From Pseudomonas sp. HAR-UPW-AIA-41 (GTDB lineage: Bacteria > Pseudomonadota > Gammaproteobacteria > Pseudomonadales > Pseudomonadaceae), in assembly GCF_002304225.1 (NCBI RefSeq), contig NZ_NSLB01000009.1:38457-102456 (forward strand): a stretch of 64,000 nucleotides of DNA, in the 5' to 3' direction. Every line of letters begins with the position of its first letter. Position 1 is the stretch's first letter. The position numbers were made by a program, and so were the translations under genes. Under the pieces are notes generated by a model. The model did not search any database. It saw only the letters and a list, made by a program, of their open reading frames with translations, and was not told the DNA's origin. Below, one piece after another: positions 10,823 to 19,831 of this stretch.

Positions 10823-12325
10823 TCAGTGGATGTGCAGCTGGTACCCGGTGCGCTGTAGCCACACGGCCTCGGCCTCGAAGTCGGCCTGGGTCAGCGGGTT
10901 AGCCTCCAGCCAGCCGGCCGGGAAGCGTACCTGCAGACTGCGGGGTTCAGCCAGAAGCTGCACCTGGGGCATTTCCTGGGTGCCGCGGATGTGGTGGAAG
11001 AGGATAGCGAAGCGCAGCAGGATGCACAGGCGCACCAGCTTGTCGCCTTCGTGGCCGAAGTCGCCCAGCTTGTCCGCCGGGATATTACGCCGGTGGCCGC
11101 GCACCAGCAGGGCCAGCATCTGCTGATCCTGACGGGAGAAGCCCGGCAGGTCGGAGTGCTCGATCAGGTAGGCGCCGTGCTTGTGGTAGTGGTAGTGGGC
11201 GATATCCAGGCCGATTTCGTGCACGCGGGCGGCCCATACCAGCAGATCGCGGTGCCATTCATCGTCCAGGCCCCAGGCGGGAGCCACCTGTGCCAGTGCC
11301 GAGAGTGCCTTGGCCTCGACCCGAGCGGCCTGCTCCAGATCGACGTGGTAGCGCTCCTGCAGGGCGCTGAGGGTGCGCTCGCGCACGTCCTCGTGGTGAT
11401 GGCGGCCGAGCAGATCGTAGAGCACGCCTTCGCGCAGGGCGCCTTCGGAATGGCTCATGCTCTGCAGTTCGCAGGCGTCGAAGATGGCTTCGAGAATGGC
11501 CAGGCCCGCCGGGAAGATGCTGCGGCGGTCCGGCTTGACCCCGTCGAGTTCGATCTTGTCGACCTCGCCGAGTTTGAACAGCTTGCGTTTGAGCAGGGCC
11601 AGGCCGTCGGCGGTGACTTCGCCGTTGCTCAGGCCCAGGCCCTTGATCGCCTGGCCGACAGCCTTGATGGTGCCGGAGGCGCCGACCGCGTCCTGCCAGC
11701 CATGGCGGCGCAGGGCATGCTCGATGCTCATCAGTTCCAGGCGCGCGGCGGTATAGGCCTGGGCATAGCGTGCCGGGGTGATCTTGCCGTCCTTGAAATG
11801 CCGCTGGGTATAGCTGACACAGCCCATCTGCAGGCTTTCACGCAGCAGCGGTTCGAAGCGCAGGCCGATGACGAACTCGGTGCTGCCGCCGCCGATATCG
11901 CAGACCAGGCGATTGCCCGGGGTGTCGGCAATGCTGTGGGAGACGCCGAGGTAGATCAGGCGGGCCTCTTCGCGGCCGGAGATGACCTCCACCGGGTGGC
12001 CTAGCACGGCTTCGGCACGGCGGATGAATTCGCTGCGGTTGCGGGCTTCGCGCAGGGCATTGGTGCCGACGATGCGCACCGAGCCCTGCGGCATGCCCAT
12101 GATCAGCTGGGCAAAGCGGCGCAGGCAGTCGAGGCCGCGCTGCATGGCCTCTTCGCTGAGCTGGCGCTGCTCATCCAGCCCGGCGGCCAGCTGAACCTTT
12201 TCGCCCAGACGTTCAAGAATGCGGATTTCGCCGTGGTCGACCTTGGCCAGGACCATATGGAAACTGTTCGAGCCGAGGTCGATGGCGGCGACCAGGGAGA
12301 ACGCTTCGGCAGGGGTGTGTGGCAT
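10823..12325 (-). CDS. ppx: Exopolyphosphatase
   Basis: Removes terminal phosphates from polyphosphate and may also hydrolyse pppGpp. The 500-residue protein opens with the ASKHA-fold phosphate loop [17 protein letters not shown] (about residues 12-28). A second phosphate loop, [11 protein letters not shown], lies at about 145. An HD-like C-terminal half ([24 protein letters not shown] region) follows. I use the ATG at 12325 (MPHTPAEAF), which has GAGAG upstream; longer in-frame starts add unconserved sequence. The gene is convergent with ppk1, as in P. aeruginosa, and divergent from trxA. Confidence 0.93.
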   Translation of the reverse strand: MPHTPAEAFSLVAAIDLGSNSFHMVLAKVDHGEIRILERLGEKVQLAAGLDEQRQLSEEAMQRGLDCLRRFAQLIMGMPQGSVRIVGTNALREARNRSEFIRRAEAVLGHPVEVISGREEARLIYLGVSHSIADTPGNRLVCDIGGGSTEFVIGLRFEPLLRESLQMGCVSYTQRHFKDGKITPARYAQAYTAARLELMSIEHALRRHGWQDAVGASGTIKAVGQAIKGLGLSNGEVTADGLALLKRKLFKLGEVDKIELDGVKPDRRSIFPAGLAILEAIFDACELQSMSHSEGALREGVLYDLLGRHHHEDVRERTLSALQERYHVDLEQAARVEAKALSALAQVAPAWGLDDEWHRDLLVWAARVHEIGLDIAHYHYHKHGAYLIEHSDLPGFSRQDQQMLALLVRGHRRNIPADKLGDFGHEGDKLVRLCILLRFAILFHHIRGTQEMPQVQLLAEPRSLQVRFPAGWLEANPLTQADFEAEAVWLQRTGYQLHIH

Positions 12326-12519
12326 GCGACGGCTCTCGTGGAAAAACCCCGTCATCCTGCCACGAAGCGGGGGGCAGGCCAATGCGACAAGCTGTACTTG
12401 ATCGGCAAAACCTTGCGTGCCGATAGTGAGACTCAATAGTCAGTGCCTTTCGAGATGGCGCAAGGCCGGCTATGATGGCCGCTGTTTTTTACTCGCGTAT
12501 GCGCAACCGGAGATTTCCT

Positions 12520-12846
12520 ATGAGCGAGCATATCGTCAACGTGTCCGACGCCAGCTTCGAGCAAGACGTGCTCAAGTCCGAGAGTCCGGTACTGGTCGAC
12601 TACTGGGCTGAGTGGTGCGGTCCGTGCAAGATGATCGCCCCGGTGCTGGACGAGATCGCCAAGGACTATCAGGGCAAGCTGAAAGTCTGCAAGCTGAACA
12701 TCGACGAGAACCAGGACACCCCGCCGAAGTTCGGCGTCCGTGGTATCCCGACCCTGATGCTGTTCAAGAACGGCAATGTCGAGGCCACCAAGGTTGGTGC
12801 CCTGTCGAAGTCGCAGCTGGCGGCCTTCATCGACGCCAATCTGTAA
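12520..12846 (+). CDS. trxA: Thioredoxin 1
   Basis: A general cytoplasmic disulfide reductant, recycled by thioredoxin reductase. It has 108 residues with the classic WCGPC active site (C33 and C36) and the cis-proline loop GIPTLMLF. The start at 12520 (MSEHIVNV) follows CCGGAG; an earlier in-frame ATG at 12472 would add an unrelated 16-residue leader. A strong terminator separates it from rho, and the trxA-rho order is the usual gammaproteobacterial one. Confidence 0.97.
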   Translation: MSEHIVNVSDASFEQDVLKSESPVLVDYWAEWCGPCKMIAPVLDEIAKDYQGKLKVCKLNIDENQDTPPKFGVRGIPTLMLFKNGNVEATKVGALSKSQLAAFIDANL

Positions 12847-12855
12847 GACTCCAGG

Positions 12856-12886
12856 AAAAAGCCCCGCACTCTGCGGGGCTTTTTCT
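12856..12886 (+). terminator. Rho-independent terminator of trxA
   Basis: AAAAAGCCCCGCA pairs with TGCGGGGCTTTTT, followed by CTT. It lies 10 bases after the trxA stop, a textbook intrinsic terminator. Confidence 0.92.
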
Positions 12887-13074
12887 TGATCAAGGCTGGA
12901 CGCACCGGCAGACGCGGTGCTACATTCGGCCCGCAGCGCGTGAAAAACCGTTGCCTCTCCTGCCGTCGCCGACGATACCAATTCGAATACGTACCGCGAA
13001 CCTGTCGCCTTCCACGCGGCACGGCACCCAAAGCTCAGTGCTTTCTTCCCTCTCTTCTTATCTACGTCATTCCT
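12887..13074 (+). promoter_or_regulatory. rho leader region (promoter plus long 5' untranslated leader)
   Basis: These 188 bases lie between the trxA terminator and the rho ATG. The stretch next to the start is pyrimidine-rich (TTTCTTCCCTCTCTTCTTATC) with no evident Shine-Dalgarno. In enteric bacteria rho is autoregulated by Rho-dependent attenuation in a leader of this kind; a C/U-rich, little-structured leader is compatible with that. The frame stays open upstream of the ATG, but that sequence is Arg/Cys-rich and does not look coding. Confidence 0.45.
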
Positions 13075-14334
<1,260 letters not shown>

Positions 14335-14360
14335 CCCCAGCGGTTGCGCGTTTCACCCAA

Positions 14361-14384
14361 CAAGGCCGGGGCAACCCGGCCTTG
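14361..14384 (+). terminator. Hairpin after rho
   Basis: A perfect 10-bp stem (14361-14370 with 14375-14384) and a GCAA loop, 26 bases after the rho stop. The T-tract is poor (TCGTGTC), so it may be a weak terminator or a 3'-end stabiliser. Confidence 0.6.
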
Positions 14385-14503
14385 TCGTGTCTGCCTTCTT
14401 CTGAATAGCTGACTTCAGCGCTAAACTTTAGGCCTTTGGCGCTAAAAGCCGGCCTTTGGTCTAAGTTCAGGCCTTTTCTGCGCGCCCCCTGTGAGGCTCA
14501 AGC

Positions 14504-15973
14504 ATGCAGTATCGCGACCTTCGCGACTTTATCCGCGGTCTGGAACAGCGCGGTGAACTCAAGCGCATCGCCACGCCGGTTTCCCCGGTGCTGGAAATGA
14601 CCGAAATCTGCGACCGCACCCTGCGCAAGGGCGGCCCGGCGCTGCTGTTCGAAAACCCCACCGGGTTCTCCACTCCGGTGCTGGGCAACCTGTTCGGCAC
14701 GCCCAAGCGCGTGGCGCTGGGGATGGGCGCCGAGGATGTTTCCGAGCTGCGCGAGATCGGCAAGCTGCTGGCGTTTCTCAAGGAGCCCGAGCCGCCCAAG
14801 GGTCTGAAGGATGCCTGGAGCAAGCTGCCGATCTTCAAGAAGGTCCTGGCCATGGGCCCGAAGGTGCTCAAGGATGCGCCCTGCCATGAAGAGATCATCG
14901 AAGGCGACGATGTCGACCTGAGCCAGCTGCCGATCCAGCACTGCTGGCCGGGCGATGTGGCGCCGTTGATCACCTGGGGTCTGACCATCACCAGGGGGCC
15001 GAACAAGGAGCGGCAGAACCTCGGCATCTACCGCCAGCAGGTCATCGGCCGCAACAAGGTGATCATGCGCTGGCTCAGCCACCGCGGCGGTGCTCTGGAC
15101 TTCCGCGAGTGGTGCGAGAAGTTTCCCGGCAAGCCCTACCCGGTGTGTGTGGCCCTCGGTGCCGATCCCGCCACCATTCTCGGCGCCGTGACACCGGTGC
15201 CGGATACCCTCTCCGAATATGCCTTTGCCGGCCTCTTGCGTGGCCACAAGACCGAGCTGGTCAAGGCCATCGGTTCCGACCTGCAGGTGCCGGCCAGTGC
15301 CGAGATCGTGCTGGAAGGGCATATCTATCCGGGCGAGACCGCGCCGGAAGGCCCCTATGGCGATCACACCGGTTACTACAACGAGGTCGATACCTTCCCG
15401 GTGTTCACCGTCGAGCGCATCACCCAGCGGCGCAAACCGATCTACCACAGCACCTACACCGGCCGGCCGCCGGATGAGCCGGCGATTCTCGGCGTGGCGC
15501 TTAACGAAGTGTTCGTGCCGATCCTGCAGAAGCAGTTCCCGGAGATTACCGACTTCTACCTGCCGCCCGAAGGTTGCTCCTACCGCATGGCGGTGGTGAC
15601 CATGAAGAAGCAGTACCCCGGCCATGCCAAGCGGGTGATGCTCGGCGTCTGGTCGTTCCTGCGTCAGTTCATGTACACCAAGTTCGTCATCGTCACCGAC
15701 GACGACATCAACGCCCGCGACTGGAATGACGTGATCTGGGCCATCACCACGCGCATGGACCCCAAGCGTGACACGGTGATGATCGACAATACGCCGATCG
15801 ACTACCTCGACTTCGCCTCGCCGATCTCGGGTCTGGGCAGCAAGATGGGGCTGGATGCCACCCACAAGTGGCCGGGCGAAACCAGCCGCGAATGGGGCCG
15901 GGTGATCGAGCGCGACGAGGCGGTGGTCCGGCGCGTCGATGAGCTGTGGGCGCAGCTCGGGATCGATGGATGA
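14504..15973 (+). CDS. ubiD: 4-hydroxy-3-polyprenylbenzoate decarboxylase UbiD
   Basis: Prenylated-FMN-dependent decarboxylase of ubiquinone synthesis, acting after UbiA. The 489-residue protein matches the family from [10 protein letters not shown] to the C terminus. The conserved prFMN/Mn-binding region includes NLGIYRQQV and LSHRGG (about 168-192), and acidic active-site motifs follow in [11 protein letters not shown] (about 281-292). Only the UbiD half of the UbiX/UbiD pair is in this window. The last base pairs overlap the start of the next gene (ATGA), so the ferredoxin-reductase-like protein is translationally coupled. Confidence 0.93.
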   Translation: MQYRDLRDFIRGLEQRGELKRIATPVSPVLEMTEICDRTLRKGGPALLFENPTGFSTPVLGNLFGTPKRVALGMGAEDVSELREIGKLLAFLKEPEPPKGLKDAWSKLPIFKKVLAMGPKVLKDAPCHEEIIEGDDVDLSQLPIQHCWPGDVAPLITWGLTITRGPNKERQNLGIYRQQVIGRNKVIMRWLSHRGGALDFREWCEKFPGKPYPVCVALGADPATILGAVTPVPDTLSEYAFAGLLRGHKTELVKAIGSDLQVPASAEIVLEGHIYPGETAPEGPYGDHTGYYNEVDTFPVFTVERITQRRKPIYHSTYTGRPPDEPAILGVALNEVFVPILQKQFPEITDFYLPPEGCSYRMAVVTMKKQYPGHAKRVMLGVWSFLRQFMYTKFVIVTDDDINARDWNDVIWAITTRMDPKRDTVMIDNTPIDYLDFASPISGLGSKMGLDATHKWPGETSREWGRVIERDEAVVRRVDELWAQLGIDG

Positions 15974-16938
15974 AAATCACTCTCCAGCCGGCCGGGGCGC
16001 AGATCGAAACGGCGCCGGGCGAACGCATTCTCGATGGTGCCCGGCGTCTCGGCTATGACTGCCCGCAGAGCTGCCGCAACGGCAACTGCCATATCTGTGC
16101 GGCTCTGCTGGTCGAGGGCCGTGTGCGTCAGGCCGGCGCCGAGCTGGATCACGGCGAACTGCTGGCCTGCATGGCCGAACCGCTGGAAGACTGCGTGCTG
16201 CACTGGGACGGCGTGCGCGAGCGTGGCGTGCTGCCGGTGCGCAGTCTGGCCTGCCAGCTGACCGAGTGCGTGGCCGTGGGGGGCGACGTGTTCCGCGTGC
16301 GTCTGCGCGCCCCGGCGGGCAAGCCGCCACGCTATCACGCCGGGCAGTACCTGCTGATCGAGCGGCCCGGCGACGAGCCGGCAGCCTTCTCCATTGCCTC
16401 GGCGCCCCACTGTGGCCGCGAGCTGGAGCTGCACATCCTCGCCCGCGAGGAGTCGGCCCAGCGCCTGCTGGCCCGGCTGCAGGCCGAGGGTCTGGCCCGC
16501 GTACAGCTGCCGTTTGGCGATACCCATCTGGCCGAGTTGCCGCCCGGGCCGCTGGTGCTGATTGCCGCCGGCACCGGCATGGCGCAGATGCACAGCCTGA
16601 TCGAGCATTGCCGCGCGGCCGGCTTCGCCCAGCCGGTGCACCTGTACTGGGGCGCGCGCACAGCGGCGGATTTCTATGAGCTGCCGCACTGGGCCGAGTG
16701 GCAGGGGCTGGCCAACCTGACGCTGCACCGCGTGGTCAGCGACGAGCCGGGCTGGGCGGGGCGTCAGGGCCTGCTGCACCAGGCGGTGCGCGAGGACTTT
16801 GCCGACCTCAAGGCGCTGCACGTGTATGCCAGCGGTTCGCCACAGATGGTCTATGGCACCCTCGATGCGCTGGTCGAGGCCGGCATGGATGCTCATCAGA
16901 TGCGCGCCGACGTGTTCGCCTACGCGCCGCGCGACTGA
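15970..16938 (+). CDS. 2Fe-2S ferredoxin-NAD(P)H flavin reductase (AscD/Fre-like)
   Basis: A 322-residue electron-transfer flavoprotein. The N-terminal plant-type ferredoxin domain has cysteines C35, C40, C43 and C67 ([10 protein letters not shown] and LLACMAE). The FAD/FMN domain follows ([16 protein letters not shown]), then the NAD(P)-binding domain ([16 protein letters not shown]). The start ATG overlaps the ubiD stop. The AscD family (CDP-6-deoxy-glucoseen reductase-like) is the nearest annotation. In enterics ubiD is followed by fre, a plain flavin reductase. Here a version with an extra iron-sulfur domain occupies that place, so supplying reduced flavin for the UbiX/UbiD system is a reasonable inference, not shown by sequence. 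Confidence 0.85.
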   Translation: MKITLQPAGAQIETAPGERILDGARRLGYDCPQSCRNGNCHICAALLVEGRVRQAGAELDHGELLACMAEPLEDCVLHWDGVRERGVLPVRSLACQLTECVAVGGDVFRVRLRAPAGKPPRYHAGQYLLIERPGDEPAAFSIASAPHCGRELELHILAREESAQRLLARLQAEGLARVQLPFGDTHLAELPPGPLVLIAAGTGMAQMHSLIEHCRAAGFAQPVHLYWGARTAADFYELPHWAEWQGLANLTLHRVVSDEPGWAGRQGLLHQAVREDFADLKALHVYASGSPQMVYGTLDALVEAGMDAHQMRADVFAYAPRD

Positions 16939-16955
16939 CACGGCATGCACAAATG

Positions 16956-16983
16956 AAAAGGCCGCCCGAGAGGCGGCCTTTTT
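16956..16983. terminator. Bidirectional terminator
   Basis: AAAAGGCCGCC and GGCGGCCTTTTT form a stem between the flavin reductase gene (plus) and the quinone oxidoreductase gene (minus). It has A and T tracts on both sides. Confidence 0.88.
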
Positions 16984-17000
16984 GCTGAACGAGCGACGTC

Positions 17001-17978
17001 TCAGCGCGTGGTCACCACCACCTTGCCCACGGCCTTGCGCTTGGCCAGGGTATCGATCGCGTCGCCGGCCTTTTCCAGCGGGAAGGTCTGCGAGACCAGC
17101 GGCTTGAGCTTGCCTTCGCCATACCAGGCAAACAGCTGCTGGAAGTTGGCCACGTTGTCCTGCGGCTGGCGCTGGGCGAAGGCGCCCCAGAACACACCGA
17201 TCAGCGCAGCGCCCTTGAGCAGCGGCAGGTTGGCCGGCAGGGCCGGGATTTCGCCGCTGGCAAAGCCGATCACCAGCATGCGGCCGTTCCAGGCGATGCT
17301 GCGGAAGGCTTCCTCGAACAGTGGGCCGCCAACCGGGTCGTAGATCACGTCGACGCCCTGGCCCTTGGTCAGGGTCTTCAGCTCGTCCTTCAGGCACTGC
17401 TCGCTGTAGTTGATCAGGTGATCGGCGCCGGCGGCTTTGGCTACTGCGAGCTTCTCCGCGCTGCTGGCGGCAGCGATGACGGTAGCGCCCATGGCCTTGC
17501 CGATTTCCACGGCGGCCAGGCCGACACCGCCGGAGGCGCCGAGCACCAGCAGGGTTTCACCGGCCTGCAGGTTGCCGCGCTGCTTGAGCGCGTGCATCGA
17601 GGTGCCGTAGGTCATGCTGAAGGCGGCGGCGGTGGTGAAGTCCATGCCTGCGGGCATGGGCAGCACGTTGTAGGCCGGCACGGCGACCTGCTCGGCGAAG
17701 CTGCCCCAGCCGGTGAGGGCCATGACCCGGTCGCCGACCTTGAACTGGCTGACCTTCTCGCCGACGGCGCTGATCACGCCGGCCGCTTCACCACCCGGAG
17801 AGAAGGGAAATGGCGGCTTGAACTGGTACTTGCCCTCGATGATCAGGCTGTCGGGAAAGTTCACCCCGGCGGCATGCACGTCCAGCACCACCTCGGTTTT
17901 CTTCGGTTCCAGGTTGGCGACTTCTTCCAGCACCAGGGTTTCGGCGGGGCCGAAGGCTTTGCACAGCACTGCTTTCAT
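17001..17978 (-). CDS. NADPH:quinone oxidoreductase, zinc-free MDR family
   Basis: A 325-residue medium-chain dehydrogenase/reductase of the quinone-reductase type. It has the GroES-like N-terminal domain (GVNFPDSLIIEGKYQ) and the nucleotide-binding loop LVLGASGGVGLAAVEIGKA (about residues 143-161). The family zinc ligands are absent, as usual for quinone reductases and acyl-CoA MDR enzymes. The start at 17978 (MKAVLCKAF) has AAGGAAG upstream. The substrate is not certain from sequence; one-electron quinone reduction or enoyl reduction are the usual activities. Confidence 0.85.
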   Translation of the reverse strand: MKAVLCKAFGPAETLVLEEVANLEPKKTEVVLDVHAAGVNFPDSLIIEGKYQFKPPFPFSPGGEAAGVISAVGEKVSQFKVGDRVMALTGWGSFAEQVAVPAYNVLPMPAGMDFTTAAAFSMTYGTSMHALKQRGNLQAGETLLVLGASGGVGLAAVEIGKAMGATVIAAASSAEKLAVAKAAGADHLINYSEQCLKDELKTLTKGQGVDVIYDPVGGPLFEEAFRSIAWNGRMLVIGFASGEIPALPANLPLLKGAALIGVFWGAFAQRQPQDNVANFQQLFAWYGEGKLKPLVSQTFPLEKAGDAIDTLAKRKAVGKVVVTTR

Positions 17979-18158
17979 CGGGGCTTCCTTGATAAGGCTC
18001 TGACATGAAGTTGTTATGAGGTTATCGGGCCAGTGTAGGGGGCACCGGGCGCGGGTCAATCAGCATGGCTGTACCTGATGACGGCGCATAACCGCCGGGC
18101 TTGGGCCTGCGTCTGACAATGGCTATGCTAGGCGTATTCGTCTTGGAGAATGCCCGCC

Positions 18159-18587
18159 GTGAAAACCCCGATTGCGTTGCTGTTGGCCCTGCTGATCCCG
18201 TTCACCGCCCTGGCCAGTAGCGGTGGCGAGGAAGAAGAGGGCAAGGAAGGCGAGAAGAAAAAGCCGGAGATTCTTTACGTCGGCCTCACCCCGGCGCTGG
18301 TCGGCAACTACGGCCCGGGCCCGAAACTGAAGTACTACAAGGCCGATATCGCCTTGCGTGTGACCGGCAAGAAGACCGAAGAGCAGGTGACCTACCACGA
18401 GCCGCTGATCCGCAATCAGCTGGTGCAGCTGTTCAGCCAGCAGACGGATGAGAGCATGGGTAGCGTAGAGGCCAAGGAGGCGCTGCGTCAGGAAGCGCTC
18501 AAGCAGGTGCAGCAGGTGCTGCAGCAGGAAACCGGCAAGCCGCTGGTGGACGACCTGCTGTTCAACAACCTGATCGTTCAGCCCTGA
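18159..18587 (+). CDS. FliL-like (flagellar basal-body associated) protein
   Basis: A 142-residue exported protein with a signal peptide or N-terminal anchor (about residues 1-20). A Glu/Lys-rich linker is followed by a FliL/stomatin-like domain (ILYVGLTPALVGNYG to FNNLIVQP). The GTG at 18159 is preferred over the ATG at 18150, because GGAG ends only one base before that ATG but stands ten bases before the GTG. FliL proteins sit around the flagellar stator. This copy is outside any flagellar cluster, as is the homologue I recall near the HlyD/ABC operon in PAO1, so its role is less certain. The linker suits a periplasmic, inner-membrane-tethered protein. Confidence 0.75.
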   Translation: MKTPIALLLALLIPFTALASSGGEEEEGKEGEKKKPEILYVGLTPALVGNYGPGPKLKYYKADIALRVTGKKTEEQVTYHEPLIRNQLVQLFSQQTDESMGSVEAKEALRQEALKQVQQVLQQETGKPLVDDLLFNNLIVQP

Positions 18588-18713
18588 AAACCTACTGCGC
18601 ACCCCTGATCCGGGGTCGCGCAGTGCTCGGCGTCCTCATGTATCGCCACATACACTCCGGCGCCTGCGCGCTGGGCTCCCCCGGCTGAGGGGCGCTCGCT
18701 ATGGTTTTCGTCT
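18588..18713. repeat. Diverged member of the intergenic inverted-repeat family
   Basis: This 126-bp element fills the gap between the stops of two convergent genes. Its ends are GAAAACC and GGTTTTC. A strong hairpin follows the left end (ACTGCGCACCCC with GGGGTCGCGCAGT). The centre, CTCATGTATCGCCACATACA, has the same plan as the CTCATTTAC...GTAAACT core of the copies at 30903, 47015, 51698 and 56811: a small hairpin inside a larger one, followed by CTCCG. Confidence 0.55.
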
Positions 18714-18720
18714 TTCCCGC

Positions 18721-19830
18721 TCAGGCCGCCAGGGTACGGCGGAAACGCGCCAGGGCAATCAGGAAGAAGGCGAGGCCGATGCCGGTCAGGGCCGCGATGT
18801 CCGGCCAGATCACACTGACGCCGGCGTCGCGGAACAGGATCGAGGTCGACAGCGTGACGAAGTGGGTCGAGGGCGAGAACTGCATCAGGTTCTGCAGCCA
18901 GACCGGCATGCTGTCCAGTGGCGTGGTGCCGCCGGAGAGCATCAGCATCGGAATGATCACCGGGATCGCCAGCAGGCCGAACTGCGGAATCGAGCGCGCC
19001 AGCGTGGCGAGGAAGATACCGATAGCCGTGCAGGCAAACAGATAAAGCGCGGTGACGCCGAGGAACAGCGGCAGCGAACCGGTCAGGGGCACGCCCAGCG
19101 CCCAGCCAACCACCAGCTCCAGCGACAGCCAGGTGCAGCACACCACCACCAGCGCGTTGCTCCACACCTTGGCTAGCATGATTTCCAGCGCCGTCAGTGG
19201 CAGCACCAGCAGATGGTCGAGGGTGCCGTGCTCGCGTTCGCGCAGCAGCGCGGTGCCGGTGAGGATGATCGCCAGGATGGTGACGTTGTTGACGATCTGG
19301 ATCACCCCGAGGAACCAGCCACTTTCCAGGTTGCTGTTGAACAGCGCACGGCTGGCCAGACTGGTGATCTGGTCCGGGCTCTGCTGGGCGGCGTCGTACA
19401 GTTCGCGCTGGAAAATCCGGCGGATGTAGCCGGCGCCCATGAAGGCCTGACTCATGGCCGTGGCATCGACATTCACCTGCAGCGCAGGCTGGCGCCCGGC
19501 CAGCAGATCGGCCTGGAAGTTGGCCGGCACATTGATCACGAAGGTGTAGCGCCCGCTGTCCAGTGCCGGGTCCATGTCTGCATAGCTGATCAGCGCCGGC
19601 GGCTGGAACTGGGGCTGCTGCAGGGCTTCGGCCAGACGGCGGGACAGGCTGCTGTGGTCTTCGTCGACAAAGGCCACGCTGGCATTGTGCACTCCGATCA
19701 CCGAGCCGGCGGCCGGCATGTAGATGGCCACGCTGAAGGCATACAGAAGGAACAGCAGCAGTACGCTGTCGTGCCGCAGGCTGGTCAGCTCCTTCAGGCC
19801 CAGCCGGTAGATGTGCGCCAGCTGCTTCAT
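18721..19830 (-). CDS. ABC-2 type permease (YhhJ-like)
   Basis: A 369-residue exporter permease with one N-terminal TM helix, a long periplasmic loop (about 45-170) and five C-terminal TM helices, the ABC-2 layout. The motif REREHGTLDHLLVLPL marks the cytoplasmic turn. It begins one base after the rbbA stop and is the last gene of a three-gene operon (HlyD-type adaptor, RbbA, permease). This reproduces the E. coli yhiI-rbbA-yhhJ order. Together they may export small molecules or act at the membrane; the substrate is unknown. Confidence 0.85.
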   Translation of the reverse strand: MKQLAHIYRLGLKELTSLRHDSVLLLFLLYAFSVAIYMPAAGSVIGVHNASVAFVDEDHSSLSRRLAEALQQPQFQPPALISYADMDPALDSGRYTFVINVPANFQADLLAGRQPALQVNVDATAMSQAFMGAGYIRRIFQRELYDAAQQSPDQITSLASRALFNSNLESGWFLGVIQIVNNVTILAIILTGTALLREREHGTLDHLLVLPLTALEIMLAKVWSNALVVVCCTWLSLELVVGWALGVPLTGSLPLFLGVTALYLFACTAIGIFLATLARSIPQFGLLAIPVIIPMLMLSGGTTPLDSMPVWLQNLMQFSPSTHFVTLSTSILFRDAGVSVIWPDIAALTGIGLAFFLIALARFRRTLAA

Positions 19831-19831
19831 C

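Noticed and set aside
12886..13074. N-terminal extension of Rho by 63 residues
   Set aside because: Arg/Cys-rich and absent from Rho families; the frame is open by chance through the leader.
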